From: Spirosoma linguale DSM 74
GTDB taxonomy: Bacteria > Bacteroidota > Bacteroidia > Cytophagales > Spirosomataceae
NCBI GenBank assembly: GCA_000024525.1
Contig: CP001769.1
Span: 1-64,000 of the forward strand
Length of the DNA stretch: 64,000 bases
Reading direction: 5' to 3'
A model generated the notes under the pieces. That model was not told the DNA's origin. It saw only the letters and a list, made by a program, of their open reading frames with translations, and ran no database searches. Every line of letters starts with the position of its first letter. Within the stretch, counting starts at the first letter, position 1. A program made the translations under genes and the position numbers. Shown here piece after piece: positions 16,399-26,090 of this stretch.

Positions 16399-17640
16399 TT
16401 AGGCTTCCGCCTGTCGGTAGTAGAGGGTCGAGCAGTTATCTTTTCGCAGTACCTGACGAGCCATCTTCTGAATCGAGTCCGGCGTGACAGCCTGAATCTG
16501 TTCGGCTTCCTGATTCACAAAATCGGGGTTGCCCGCGTTGGCTGCGTAGGCCAGGTTCATGGCGCGGTTCAGTAATTCTACTTCTGAGAATGCCAGCGTA
16601 GCTTCGGCCTGATTTTTTACCTTGGCCAGTTCATCGTCTGGTACAACCTGATCGATAAATTCCTGCACCACCGATTCCACGGCGGCATCGGCTTCTTCCA
16701 GCGAAACACCTTTGTTGAGGTTACCCTGAATAACCAGCAAACCGGGGTCAACGGAACCAGTAATATACGCATTGATGCTGCTGAAAACCGGGTTGTTCCG
16801 TAACAGCTGCTGGTACAGGCGGGACGATTTGCTGCGGCCCAGGATATCGCCCAGCAAATCTGCCGAGTAGAAATCGGTGTCGAATCGGCCCGGCATGTGG
16901 TAAGCTTTGTATAAACCGTTGAGCGGTACTTTGGCCGATGTTTCCAGTTTACGGGCCATCGTTTGGGTAGGCTCAACAGGAAGCTGCCGAACGTAAGGGT
17001 CTCCCGCCTGAATGGGCGCAAACCACTTGGCACAAAGCTGCTTCACCTGCTCAACGGTAACGTTACCGGCCACGACCAGAATGGCGTTGTTGGGCAGGTA
17101 GTACTTGAAGAAAAAGGCCTTCACATCGTCCATCGTGGCATTTTCGATGTGACTGATGTCCTTGCCGATGGTAGCCCAGCGATAGGGGTGCTGCTGGTAG
17201 GCCAGTGGCCGGAGTTTCAGCCAGACATCGCCGTAGGGTTGATTCAGGTACCGCTGTTTGAACTCTTCGATGACTACTTTTTGCTGCACATCCAGCACCT
17301 GCGGGTCGAAAGAAAGGCTCAGCATCCGGTCCGATTCGAGCCAGAAGGCTGTTTCCAGATTAGCCGCCGGGAGGGTAATGTAATAGTTGGTAATATCAGG
17401 GCTGGTGAAGGCATTGTTCTCACCACCTACTTTTTGCAGCGGCTCGTCGTAGCTGGGAATGTGCCGCGATCCGCCAAACATCAGGTGTTCAAACAAGTGA
17501 GCAAACCCTGTTTTAGCCGGGTCTTCGTCGCGGGAGCCTACATTATATAATATATTAACGGCCGCCATGGGGGTCGATTCATCTTCGTGGACGAATACCT
17601 GAAGGCCATTATCTAACACAAATTTTTCGTAATGAATCAT
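16399..17640 (-). CDS. M16 family zinc metallopeptidase (insulinase-like)
   Basis: 413 residues. The inverted zinc motif HxxEH is seen as TGFAHLFEHLMFGG (about 43-56), and the distal Glu in the VVIEEFKQRYLNQPYG region. The middle and C-terminal parts match the M16 inactive half (peptidase_M16_C, PNNAILVVAGNVTVEQV). No signal peptide is present, so it is cytoplasmic or exported by another route. The family degrades short peptides. First gene of the minus-strand run, with a TACTTTTG element 45 bases upstream. Confidence 0.92.
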   Translation of the reverse strand: MIHYEKFVLDNGLQVFVHEDESTPMAAVNILYNVGSRDEDPAKTGFAHLFEHLMFGGSRHIPSYDEPLQKVGGENNAFTSPDITNYYITLPAANLETAFWLESDRMLSLSFDPQVLDVQQKVVIEEFKQRYLNQPYGDVWLKLRPLAYQQHPYRWATIGKDISHIENATMDDVKAFFFKYYLPNNAILVVAGNVTVEQVKQLCAKWFAPIQAGDPYVRQLPVEPTQTMARKLETSAKVPLNGLYKAYHMPGRFDTDFYSADLLGDILGRSKSSRLYQQLLRNNPVFSSINAYITGSVDPGLLVIQGNLNKGVSLEEADAAVESVVQEFIDQVVPDDELAKVKNQAEATLAFSEVELLNRAMNLAYAANAGNPDFVNQEAEQIQAVTPDSIQKMARQVLRKDNCSTLYYRQAEA

Positions 17641-17684
17641 CGAAAGTGGTTCCTTGTAGTCTTATCTATGTACTACGCATTGAA

Positions 17685-17692
17685 CAAAAGTA
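17685..17692 (-). promoter_or_regulatory. TAnnTTTG -7 promoter element
   Basis: Minus-strand TACTTTTG 44 bases before the M16 peptidase ATG, in the divergent gap shared with the TPR gene. It is the likely promoter for the M16-MNT-HEPN-ispF series. Confidence 0.5.
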
Positions 17693-17738
17693 AGGTTCTG
17701 GTCGTATAGAATCAAACGACGTAATTTCAGTAAAAGCT

Positions 17739-18857
17739 TTGTCCATTCTAAAAAATACGCTTCTCATTCTGAGCGGGCTTGTCCTTTCCCTGACGGCTCC
17801 GGCGCAAGTGCTGACCGATCCGGCGGTTCAGCAAACGGTTCTGAAAACACTGGACAATATTTATAATCTCGACTTTGCCGAATCCGATGTACAGATTCGA
17901 CAGATTCAGAGCCGGTTTCCTCAGCACCCGATCGGGCCTATTTTGCGGGCTACCGAACTGGAACTTCAGTACCTGCCAGTGCATGAGAACAAGGCGGCAT
18001 CTGTGCAGTTCATACAGGCCGTAGAGCAGGGATTGGCACTGGCGAAGAAAATGCTTGATAAGGACGAGAACGACCCGGAAGGTGTGTTCTTTGCGTTGAC
18101 GGCGCATAGCTATCTGGCTTCTTTTTACAACAATAAAAATGAATCGCTGAAAGCCGTTGGCGAGTCCAAAAAGGCGTACAACTACCTTCGGGATGGCTTT
18201 GTGCTGATGAACAAAACGCCGGATTTCTATTTCACAACCGGACTTTATAATTACTATATAGAACGCTACCCAATGGATCATTCCATTGTCAAGCCGTTTC
18301 TGGTTTTCTTTGAGCGTGGCGACATGGCGAAAGGACTGAAGCAGATGGACGTAGCCGCCCAAAAAGCCATTTTCCTGCGTCCGGTAGCCAACTATTATCT
18401 GGCGCATATTTTAGTGAAGCACGAAATGAGTCCCAGCCGGGCGGTTGTTTATGCTAAATCGCTAGCCGATAAGTATCCCAATAATCCATTATTTGGCATG
18501 CTGGGGGCCGAATCACTCCTGCTGGCAGGCCGATACAATGAAGCCCGCCCGTACGTACAACGGCTAAAACACATGTCCAACAAACTGGTGCCTATGGCCG
18601 TGCATACGTTTAGCGGGATGCTGGCCGAGTATGCCGATAAAAACGATGTGGCAGCAGCTGAATCCTATGAAACAGCCCTCCGCCTGCCGTTCAATGAACC
18701 ATATACCAAAGAGTACCACGCGTTTGCCTATGCCGGTTTAGCCCGAATTGCTGCCCGCGCCAACGATACAAACCGGGCTCGTATTTTCTACAAAAAAGCA
18801 CTTGCCGCAGGTCAGTACAAAGCGCTGATCCGCGAGGCCAAAGCGTATAAGGGTTAG
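17739..18857 (+). CDS. Exported TPR-repeat protein
   Basis: 372 residues from a TTG start, the only start that gives the full signal peptide (MSILKNTLLILSGLVLSLTAPAQ); no ATG is available. The rest is helical with degenerate tetratricopeptide repeats, clearest near VANYYLAHILVKHEMSPSRA and AYAGLARIAARANDTNRARI at the C-terminus. TPR proteins mediate protein contacts; role unknown. Single gene followed by a strong terminator. Divergent from the M16 peptidase gene with 98 bases between. Confidence 0.75.
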   Translation: MSILKNTLLILSGLVLSLTAPAQVLTDPAVQQTVLKTLDNIYNLDFAESDVQIRQIQSRFPQHPIGPILRATELELQYLPVHENKAASVQFIQAVEQGLALAKKMLDKDENDPEGVFFALTAHSYLASFYNNKNESLKAVGESKKAYNYLRDGFVLMNKTPDFYFTTGLYNYYIERYPMDHSIVKPFLVFFERGDMAKGLKQMDVAAQKAIFLRPVANYYLAHILVKHEMSPSRAVVYAKSLADKYPNNPLFGMLGAESLLLAGRYNEARPYVQRLKHMSNKLVPMAVHTFSGMLAEYADKNDVAAAESYETALRLPFNEPYTKEYHAFAYAGLARIAARANDTNRARIFYKKALAAGQYKALIREAKAYKG

Positions 18858-18971
18858 CGCATACAGGTAGTTCTACACAGCAGGCCGTTTCTGACGGTTA
18901 ACATTGCCATAATACAGCTCACCACTTACGATGCTGATGGCAAGATCGACCAGACAAATTTAAGCTTCACG

Positions 18972-19024
18972 ATATACGACAAAAACCCTCTTTATAGGCT
19001 ATAAAGAGGGTTTTTGTCGTATAT
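18972..19024. terminator. Strong palindromic terminator
   Basis: 26-base perfect arms (ATATACGACAAAAACCCTC.. and its complement) around a single central base, 115 bases after the TPR gene stop. T-rich right arm. It isolates the SusC gene transcriptionally from the TPR gene. Confidence 0.7.
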
Positions 19025-19150
19025 GTACTTGGTATTTTCTAGAGATTTAGGTATGGTGAGTATTTTAATTTTTTTTTATGCTTCCACTGCCAATTGAAAA
19101 AAAATAAATTAATAGAGGAATTTTGTGCTCATTAACTAACTGCCAACACT

Positions 19151-22100
19151 ATGATATTTTTTTACCCTACTTCATCGCTGTCTATACTCAGATGGCGGTT
19201 GTTAGTTTTTCTGTTTCTGACTGTCAGTACTTTATCTGTTTACGGAAAGGGTTCTTTGGCAGCAGCTTCATCAATGGCGCATAATTTGGAGGAAAAACCA
19301 GTGGCTGAAATAACCGTTAGCGGACGGGTTACGGATGCCACTACCAACGAAGCCCTCGCGGGTTGTAACGTTGTACTGAAAGGTACACAGAAAGGAACAA
19401 CGACGGATGCCAATGGCGATTATAAAATTGTAGTGCCCGATGGTAATGCCACACTGGTGTTCGGGTTTATCGGTTTTATTTCTCAGGACGTACCCGTAGG
19501 AAACCGCACGGTCATCAACGTATCGCTGAAAGCGTCGGCTTCGGAGCTGGCGCAGGTCGTTGTTATTGGTTACGGTACTACCACAAAGAAAGACGTAACC
19601 GGATCGCTCAAAACAATCAAGAGTACAGATTTTAACCGGGGTATCATCAACTCACCTGAGCAGCTTTTGCAGGGTAAAGTAGCGGGCGTAAATGTTACCT
19701 CAGCCAGTGGTGAGCCGGGGGGTGTTCAAAATATTACGGTACGTGGGCCGGGGGGTGTTCGGACAGGTAGTACGCCACTCTTCGTACTGGACGGTATTGC
19801 GCTCGATAACTCAAGTACGGGTGGTGCAACTAACCCATTAAATTTTCTGAACCCACAGGATATCGAAGCCATCGATGTTCTGAAAGATGCCTCTGCAACA
19901 GCTATTTATGGTGCACGGGGTGCTAACGGCGTAATTCTGATCACGACCAAGAAAGGCAAAGCTGGTGCAACTAACCTTACTCTTTCCTCAAACATAGGGA
20001 TTTCGAACATGGCCCGCCCCATTGCGCTGTTTTCAACGGATGAGTACAAGCAGCAGGTAGCGGCTGTAGGCGGTGTGGTCGACGATCAGAAAGGATCTAC
20101 GGATTGGCAGCGTGAAATCAGCCGGACGGCGGTTACCCAAAATCATAATCTGTCGTTCGGTGGCGGTGCCGACCGCCTGACCTATTATGGCTCTATTGGC
20201 GTGCAGGACCAGCAGGGTATCCTGAAAAATAGCAGCCTAAAACGGTACACCGCCCGTTTCAACGCTTCACAGAAATTTCTGGAAAATCGACTGGTGCTGG
20301 ATGTCAACATGACGGCCTCGCAAACGATCAACGAGCGTCCGCCAATCGAAGGAATAATCGGAGCGGCTCTGTCGGCCAATCCAACGTATCCGGCGCGCGA
20401 TGCCAATGGCAATCCAGCCCGCTATCAGGCCTTCACCAACCCATTGCTGGCATTGAATCTGAACAAGGACCTGACAACCATCAACCGGGTTGTGGCGTCG
20501 GTATCACCATCGTTCAGCATCACCAAAAACCTGGTTTACAAGCTGAATCTGGGCGTTGATAATTCAAGCTCCACGCGCGACCAGCAGTCTTACGCTAGTA
20601 CGGTGCCGCAGCAGGACGGCCGCCTGGATGCTACCTACCTTAACAACCGGAACGTACTGGTCGAAAACTATTTCACCTACACCAAAACTTCGGGCGATCA
20701 TAACCTGACCGCTTTGCTGGGGCATTCGTATCAGAAGTTTACGATTCAGGGGCGTAACTGGAGCATCAACAAATTTCCAATATCACCCATTGAACCCGCC
20801 AACAACCCTGGCCTGGGGCAAGACCTGACGCTGGCCAACAACCGTCCCGGCGGCTATGCGATCATCAATGAGTTACAGTCGTTCTTCTCACGGGTTAATT
20901 ACGCCTATAAAGATCGCTACCTGTTTACGGCTACGGTTCGTGCCGATGGGTCGAGCAAATTTGGCGCAAACAACAAGTATGGTGTATTCCCTTCGTTCTC
21001 GGGCGGCTGGCGGCTGTCGGAAGAAGGGTTCCTTAAATCGGGACCATTCTCGGATCTGAAACTCCGCGCCGGTTGGGGACAAACGGGTAACCAGGAAATA
21101 CCGTCGAAGATTACCCAGGCCCTGTTCACCTCGAACGTGTCGGCCTCAACCAGTTACCCGCTCGATGGGTCAACCAACTATCCGGCGGGAACCACGTATA
21201 CCCGTCTGGCCAATCCTGACATTCAATGGGAAGTATCGACCCAAACCGACCTGGGCCTTGATTTTGGTCTGTTCCGGGGGGCGTTGACGGGTTCCGTCGA
21301 TTATTTCCATAAGACATCGGGTAAGATTCTGCTCGAAGTGATTCCTTCCGATCCTATTCAGCCCGCTTCCACCTACTGGACCAACGTGCCGAATATGACC
21401 ATCACCAACCAGGGACTTGAGCTTGATCTGAACTACCGTTACGCCAGCACAAGCGGCTTCCGGTTCGACATAGGTGGCAATGTTACGTTCATTAAAAATG
21501 TAGTGAATAATTCGCCATACACGGTTATTACCTCAGGCTCCGCATCGGGAGCCGGGTTGACATCGGCTACGGTAAACGGCTATGTGAACGGACAGCCCAT
21601 CGGAACGTTCTTCCTGCGGGAATACCTGGGCGTTGACGACAAAGGGGTTAACCGATTCAGTGACATAGACGGTGATGGAATCGGTGGTACCGACAAAGAC
21701 CGGATTGCTGCGGGAAGCGCCTTGCCAACCCGCCAGTTTAACCTCAATTTCAGTACGGCTTACAAAGGTTTCGACCTAACGGCCAATTTTAACGGCGTGT
21801 CGGGTAATAAAATTTACGACAACACGACGAATGCGTTCTTCTACAAAGCACGTCTGGTAAAAGGGCTGAATGGACCCGCTGAATCAATTGGTGAGCCAAC
21901 CGAGTCAATCAATAACCCGGCTCCTGTATCGACACGCTTCCTGAGAGACGGCGCTTTCTTCCGGCTCAATAACCTGTCGCTGGGCTACAATCTAAATCCC
22001 CGTACCCTTGGTATGAATCGCTGGATTTCAAACATCCGACTATCGGTAACGGGTCAGAACTTGTTTGTTATCACGAAATACAAAGGGTATGATCCTGAAG

Positions 22101-22204
22101 TAAACATCGACCGCACGGTTAATGGTATCTCGTCGTATGGAATCGACTACCTCAGTTATCCTAAAGCGCGTTCGTTTGTGTTTGGCTTAAATCTTACCTT
22201 CTAA
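19151..22204 (+). CDS. SusC/RagA family TonB-linked outer-membrane transporter
   Basis: 1017 residues. Signal peptide (about 1-32), then a CarboxypepD_reg-like domain (ITVSGRVTDATTNEALAGCN..., about 55-130), TonB-dependent plug with the SusC-type QVVVIGYGTTTKKDVTGS linker and DPQDIEAIDVLKDASATAIYG-like region (here NPQDIEAIDVLKDASATAIY), and a 22-strand barrel ending in aromatic FGLNLTF. It imports a glycan or peptide oligomer together with the SusD protein downstream. No glycoside hydrolase or sensor gene lies nearby, so the substrate is unknown. An AT-rich leader with a T9 tract precedes it. Confidence 0.95.
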   Translation: MIFFYPTSSLSILRWRLLVFLFLTVSTLSVYGKGSLAAASSMAHNLEEKPVAEITVSGRVTDATTNEALAGCNVVLKGTQKGTTTDANGDYKIVVPDGNATLVFGFIGFISQDVPVGNRTVINVSLKASASELAQVVVIGYGTTTKKDVTGSLKTIKSTDFNRGIINSPEQLLQGKVAGVNVTSASGEPGGVQNITVRGPGGVRTGSTPLFVLDGIALDNSSTGGATNPLNFLNPQDIEAIDVLKDASATAIYGARGANGVILITTKKGKAGATNLTLSSNIGISNMARPIALFSTDEYKQQVAAVGGVVDDQKGSTDWQREISRTAVTQNHNLSFGGGADRLTYYGSIGVQDQQGILKNSSLKRYTARFNASQKFLENRLVLDVNMTASQTINERPPIEGIIGAALSANPTYPARDANGNPARYQAFTNPLLALNLNKDLTTINRVVASVSPSFSITKNLVYKLNLGVDNSSSTRDQQSYASTVPQQDGRLDATYLNNRNVLVENYFTYTKTSGDHNLTALLGHSYQKFTIQGRNWSINKFPISPIEPANNPGLGQDLTLANNRPGGYAIINELQSFFSRVNYAYKDRYLFTATVRADGSSKFGANNKYGVFPSFSGGWRLSEEGFLKSGPFSDLKLRAGWGQTGNQEIPSKITQALFTSNVSASTSYPLDGSTNYPAGTTYTRLANPDIQWEVSTQTDLGLDFGLFRGALTGSVDYFHKTSGKILLEVIPSDPIQPASTYWTNVPNMTITNQGLELDLNYRYASTSGFRFDIGGNVTFIKNVVNNSPYTVITSGSASGAGLTSATVNGYVNGQPIGTFFLREYLGVDDKGVNRFSDIDGDGIGGTDKDRIAAGSALPTRQFNLNFSTAYKGFDLTANFNGVSGNKIYDNTTNAFFYKARLVKGLNGPAESIGEPTESINNPAPVSTRFLRDGAFFRLNNLSLGYNLNPRTLGMNRWISNIRLSVTGQNLFVITKYKGYDPEVNIDRTVNGISSYGIDYLSYPKARSFVFGLNLTF

Positions 22205-22261
22205 CAGGCATCATTGATCAGTAGAAGCTAATAAGCCGTCTGATAAACAATGTATTATACT

Positions 22262-23938
22262 ATGAAAAAGATATTTCTCAGCTCGCTGACCATCCTCAGC
22301 CTGCTTTTCCTGAATAGTTGTACGAACTTGGTTGAACAGGTTCTCGACGAGTCGTCGGTGACCGGCCAGACCGACAAGCAAATTGCCGATGGTAACATCG
22401 CTCCAGTATACGCCCGTCTGACGGACATTTTTACGCACACTACCTATTTTGCCATCCAGGAAATTTCTACCGACGAAGCTATTTTACCCTATCGGGGTGG
22501 TACCGACTGGGGTGACAACGGGATTTACATTGCTATGCACCAGCATACGCATACAAGTACTGACCCTAACCTACGCAATACCTGGTTGTTATTGACGCAG
22601 GAAGTATCAAGAGCCGTTTCGGCCATGAGTGCCCTGCCTACCGTGAATGACCCCAATGCCAAAACCTACCTGGCCGAGGCACGGGGTATGCGGGCTTACT
22701 ACAATATGATGCTGCTGGATTTATTTGGTGTGGTCTTCGTAAAAGAAGACCCGCAGAGTATTTCTCAGGTGTTGCGGGGCGAACCCGCCTACGAGTATGT
22801 GAAAAACGAGTTTCTGGCCGTTGAACCAAGCCTCCTGACAACGGTTGGGCCAGGACGCCTTACCAAAGGAGCCGTGTGGGGCCTGCTGGCGCGTCTGTAT
22901 CTGAATGCCGCCGTGTATCGCGACCGGTACGCTGCCAGCTTTACCTTCAAGCCGGAAGATATGGATAAGGTGATTGAGTATACGGATAAGATCATTACCT
23001 CCGGCCAGTACCAGTTATCGCCTGATTATTTCTCAATTTTCAACTCCGACAACCACGATAACAAAGAGTTGATCTTTGCCGTCGACCAGCGCGCGGAACT
23101 GAATGGGCACAACCGCCTGGCGTATTTCTCGCTATCTGGCGACCAGTTTCCGCTGCCTGCTTTCCCCGCTGCCAATGGTACCGATGGCCCGGCTATCACG
23201 CCTGATTTTTACCGCAGCTGGACATCAGCTTACGCACCAAGTGATCCGGCCGGTGTTGATCCCCGCTTCTCCAAACAGAACTGGACGATTCCCGCCGATT
23301 CGTGCATCAGTGATGCCAACTTCAATTTTAACCGGGGTATTTTACGGGGCCAGCAGTATGGCCTGCTTCGGGTCAACGGTGCCTTTCTTCGTTGCGGCAA
23401 CAATTACAAAATTGGTAAGCTCTTCAACGTAACCCGTAACCGCCCCACGCTACCTGTTGACTTTACCGAGCAGGTTGACTTCTCGGTTGCCGGCAGCAAT
23501 TACAGCACTGGATACCGGGTGTTAAAGTATGAATTCAGTAAAAAATCGCAGTCGGGTCGTAACCTGGGCGATGCCGATATTTCCATTGTTCGCTTAGCCG
23601 ATGTGTATCTGATGCGGGCTGAAGCCAAACTCCGTAAAAGTAATGATGCGGCCAGTGCACTGGCTGATGTCAATCTGGTGCGGGCGGCTCGTACGGCCGC
23701 TAAGCCAGCGCCAGCCCTGACAGCTATGAACCTCGATCTGCTGCTGCGCGAACGGGGCTTCGAGTTATACTGGGAAATGGTACGCCGTACCGACCTGATC
23801 CGTTTTGGTAAGTATGAGGGTACATGGACTGAAAAGACCAACACCGACAAGTTTAAGCGGGTGTTCCCCATTCCGCAAACGGCTATCGATGGAGCGTCGA
23901 ACCTGCCAGGGTACCTGAAGCAGAACGAGAGCTACTAA
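22262..23938 (+). CDS. SusD/RagB family nutrient-binding lipoprotein
   Basis: 558 residues from the ATG at 22262 (MKKIFLSSLTILSLLFLNSC, lipobox LNSC); an upstream ATG at 22250 adds four residues only. The chain has the SusD helical TPR-like scaffold: N-terminal LTDIFTHTTYFAIQEIS, the AEARGMRAYYNMMLLDLFGVV region, and the C-terminal signature LRERGFELYWEMVRRTDLIRFGKY. It forms the lid of the SusC transporter 57 bases upstream. A perfect 31-bp inverted repeat follows the stop. Confidence 0.95.
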   Translation: MKKIFLSSLTILSLLFLNSCTNLVEQVLDESSVTGQTDKQIADGNIAPVYARLTDIFTHTTYFAIQEISTDEAILPYRGGTDWGDNGIYIAMHQHTHTSTDPNLRNTWLLLTQEVSRAVSAMSALPTVNDPNAKTYLAEARGMRAYYNMMLLDLFGVVFVKEDPQSISQVLRGEPAYEYVKNEFLAVEPSLLTTVGPGRLTKGAVWGLLARLYLNAAVYRDRYAASFTFKPEDMDKVIEYTDKIITSGQYQLSPDYFSIFNSDNHDNKELIFAVDQRAELNGHNRLAYFSLSGDQFPLPAFPAANGTDGPAITPDFYRSWTSAYAPSDPAGVDPRFSKQNWTIPADSCISDANFNFNRGILRGQQYGLLRVNGAFLRCGNNYKIGKLFNVTRNRPTLPVDFTEQVDFSVAGSNYSTGYRVLKYEFSKKSQSGRNLGDADISIVRLADVYLMRAEAKLRKSNDAASALADVNLVRAARTAAKPAPALTAMNLDLLLRERGFELYWEMVRRTDLIRFGKYEGTWTEKTNTDKFKRVFPIPQTAIDGASNLPGYLKQNESY

Positions 23939-23939
23939 A

Positions 23940-24023
23940 AGATTGAACACAGAGGCCCGGAGGTCACAGAACTTAAAGTATTGATTTATAGCTCTGTGAC
24001 CTCCGGGCCTCTGTGTTCAATCT
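23940..24023. terminator. 31-bp perfect inverted repeat between convergent genes
   Basis: Arms 23940-23970 and 23993-24023 are exact reverse complements (core CACAGAGGCCCGGAGGTCAC), with a 22-base loop. It fills most of the 103-base gap between the convergent susD-type gene and dnaX and probably ends transcription of both. Confidence 0.7.
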
Positions 24024-24041
24024 ATTTGCTTAGCTACTCAA

Positions 24042-26036
24042 CTAATAGTCAACCTCCAGATTCAGCACTTTCCTTAACTCGTGCAGGGCCGGGTTTTTTT
24101 CGGCGAGGTAATTGTATTTATCCTGCGAGCTGTAAATCATCTTTTTTACCTCCTGCACCGTGACCGTATGCTCCAGCTGAATCTGGCTGTTCTGAAGTTC
24201 GGCACGCAGGTATCCCAGTAATTCCGGTTTTACTTCGGTCAGGTACCCCACTTGCAGGGTGTTGTCGAGCGTAATATGAATGGTTGTCCCGTTAAGAACA
24301 ATCTCCCGGTTGAGAATGAGTTGCTCCGACGCCGAATCATTCTGTTGCTGCCTTATTTTCGAGAAGGCACGCCATACGTCCTGTAAGTCCTCAAACGTAA
24401 ACGCTTTGTCGGGCCGGGTCGGGGCTGTTGAAATGACATCCGAAACGGCTTCGGTCGCTGGCTGAACCGGCCCCGTTGTTAGCGGAACTGTCGACCGCAG
24501 ACGGCTCGTGGCGGGTCGCTGGGGGGGAGCTATTACTGGCTTTGGTCGAACCTCTGGCCTCCCTGTCGTTTCGGGTTGAGTCATGACCGCATCGGCTACG
24601 AGAGCCGGGCGGGTAGGTGTTGTGACCGAAGCCGTACCGGCGCTGGATGGAGCAACACTGGGCGATGACGCCAGCGTACCCGCCGACGCAACAGCGTACC
24701 CATTTGACCGGGGCTGACTGGCCGCAGCGGCTCCGTTTGCCGGTTGGTAGCCGTTTACCGGTTCACTCGTAATGGGGTGGCTTTCGACTAGTTGAGGGCT
24801 AGTTGGCGCTTGCCGGGACTGGCTGGGCTGGTGTTCGCCGTTTTTTTTTTCGTCTCCCGATTCCGGGGTAGTAAAGCGTTCGGTCGAATGGGCGCCGTTT
24901 TGCGGCAGCGGTAGCTCGGGCATGGCGTCCCAATTGAGCAGATTCCGCAAATTGGCCAGCTTCATCAGCCAGAGTTCGGTATGCAGACGCTGGTCTTTAG
25001 CCTGCTTATAGCTCATATCGCACTGGCCGCCCAGACTCAGTGCCGATAGCAAAAACGACATCGGAGCCCGCATAGCCTGATCGAGGTACTGCTTGCGAAC
25101 GTTTTCCGTTACCTGCAGCAGCTGAACCGTAGCGGCATCCTTACAAACCAGCAGATCCCTGAAATGGCGGCACAGACCAACGATAAACTGGTGCCCGTCA
25201 AATCCCTTTCGTAGAATTTCATCGACCGTCAGCAGGCTTTGCGGGAGCTTTCCGGCCAGTAACAGGTCGGTTAGTTTAAAGTAATAATCGTAATCGAGAA
25301 TATGCAGGTTGTCCAGCACTTCCTTGTACCGAATAATCCGGTCGGCGGCAAAGGTCACGTTCAGGTCGAACATCGACAGCGCATCGCGCAGGCCACCATC
25401 GGCTTTCTGGGCGATCAGGTCGAGGGCTTCTGTTTCGGCAGTAATCCCTTCTTTTTGGGCAATACCGGCAAGGTGGTTGGCAATGTGCTGCGGCTGAATC
25501 CGGTTGAAGTCAAAAATCTGACAGCGCGACAGAATCGTTGGCAGAATTTTATGTTTCTCCGTGGTTGCCAGAATAAAAATGGCGTAGGTAGGTGGCTCCT
25601 CCAGCGTTTTCAGAAAGGCGTTGAAAGCCGCCGAGGAGAGCATGTGCACCTCGTCAATAATATAAATCTTGTATTTACCCGACTGGGGCGGGTAGCGCAC
25701 CTGATCGATCAGGTTACGGATATCTTCAACGGAGTTGTTGGAAGCGGCATCCAGTTCGTGAATATTGAAGGATGCATTTTGGTTAAAGCTCACGCACGAT
25801 TCACAGGCATCGCAGGCTTCCCCTTCAGCGGTCAGGTTCTGGCAATTGATCGTCTTGGCCAGAATCCGGGCGCAGGTGGTTTTGCCGACACCCCGCGGTC
25901 CACAAAATAGAAACGCCGACGCTAAGTGATTGGTCTTGATTGCGTTCTTAAGTGTGGTAGTAATGTGTTCCTGCCCCACGACCGTGTCGAAGGTAGCCGG
26001 GCGATACTTGCGGGCCGAGACCACGAAATTTTCCAT
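24042..26036 (-). CDS. dnaX: DNA polymerase III subunit gamma/tau
   Basis: 664 residues from the ATG at 26036 (MENFVVSARKYRPATF); a TAACTTTG element directly upstream rules against the longer reading to 26051. AAA+ clamp-loader ATPase: Walker A in FCGPRGVGKTTCARILA, the four-Cys zinc module (C..CDACESC), Walker B/DEVH in YIIDEVHMLS, sensor-1 LATTEKHKI and the SRC arginine finger (ILSRCQIFDF). A Pro/Thr/Ala-rich linker (about 380-545) and the C-terminal tau region follow. At codons 396-399 an A10 run (GAA AAA AAA AAC) could produce a short gamma form of about 412-415 residues. The long form is tau. Confidence 0.97.
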   Translation of the reverse strand: MENFVVSARKYRPATFDTVVGQEHITTTLKNAIKTNHLASAFLFCGPRGVGKTTCARILAKTINCQNLTAEGEACDACESCVSFNQNASFNIHELDAASNNSVEDIRNLIDQVRYPPQSGKYKIYIIDEVHMLSSAAFNAFLKTLEEPPTYAIFILATTEKHKILPTILSRCQIFDFNRIQPQHIANHLAGIAQKEGITAETEALDLIAQKADGGLRDALSMFDLNVTFAADRIIRYKEVLDNLHILDYDYYFKLTDLLLAGKLPQSLLTVDEILRKGFDGHQFIVGLCRHFRDLLVCKDAATVQLLQVTENVRKQYLDQAMRAPMSFLLSALSLGGQCDMSYKQAKDQRLHTELWLMKLANLRNLLNWDAMPELPLPQNGAHSTERFTTPESGDEKKNGEHQPSQSRQAPTSPQLVESHPITSEPVNGYQPANGAAAASQPRSNGYAVASAGTLASSPSVAPSSAGTASVTTPTRPALVADAVMTQPETTGRPEVRPKPVIAPPQRPATSRLRSTVPLTTGPVQPATEAVSDVISTAPTRPDKAFTFEDLQDVWRAFSKIRQQQNDSASEQLILNREIVLNGTTIHITLDNTLQVGYLTEVKPELLGYLRAELQNSQIQLEHTVTVQEVKKMIYSSQDKYNYLAEKNPALHELRKVLNLEVDY
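24841..24850 (-). promoter_or_regulatory. A10 slippery run inside dnaX (candidate tau/gamma slippage site)
   Basis: Ten A residues on the coding strand (GAA AAA AAA AAC, Glu396-Asn399), just after the clamp-loader core. One extra A gives a stop after 412 residues; one A less gives a stop after 415. The placement matches the gamma/tau boundary of known dnaX genes, including the A-run slippage of Thermus. Slippage itself is not demonstrated. Confidence 0.5.
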
Positions 26037-26039
26037 ACT

Positions 26040-26047
26040 CAAAGTTA
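26040..26047 (-). promoter_or_regulatory. TAnnTTTG -7 promoter element
   Basis: Minus-strand TAACTTTG three bases before the chosen dnaX ATG, implying a nearly leaderless transcript. It overlaps the start region of the longer reading, supporting the shorter one. Confidence 0.45.
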
Positions 26048-26090
26048 GCAACGGCGGGGGTGAAAGGCAAATGTGGATTTTGGCAGAGTG

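Noticed and set aside
25302..25910. Antisense frame of about 200 codons opposite dnaX
   Set aside because: No domain or signal; lies opposite the conserved DnaX AAA+ core.
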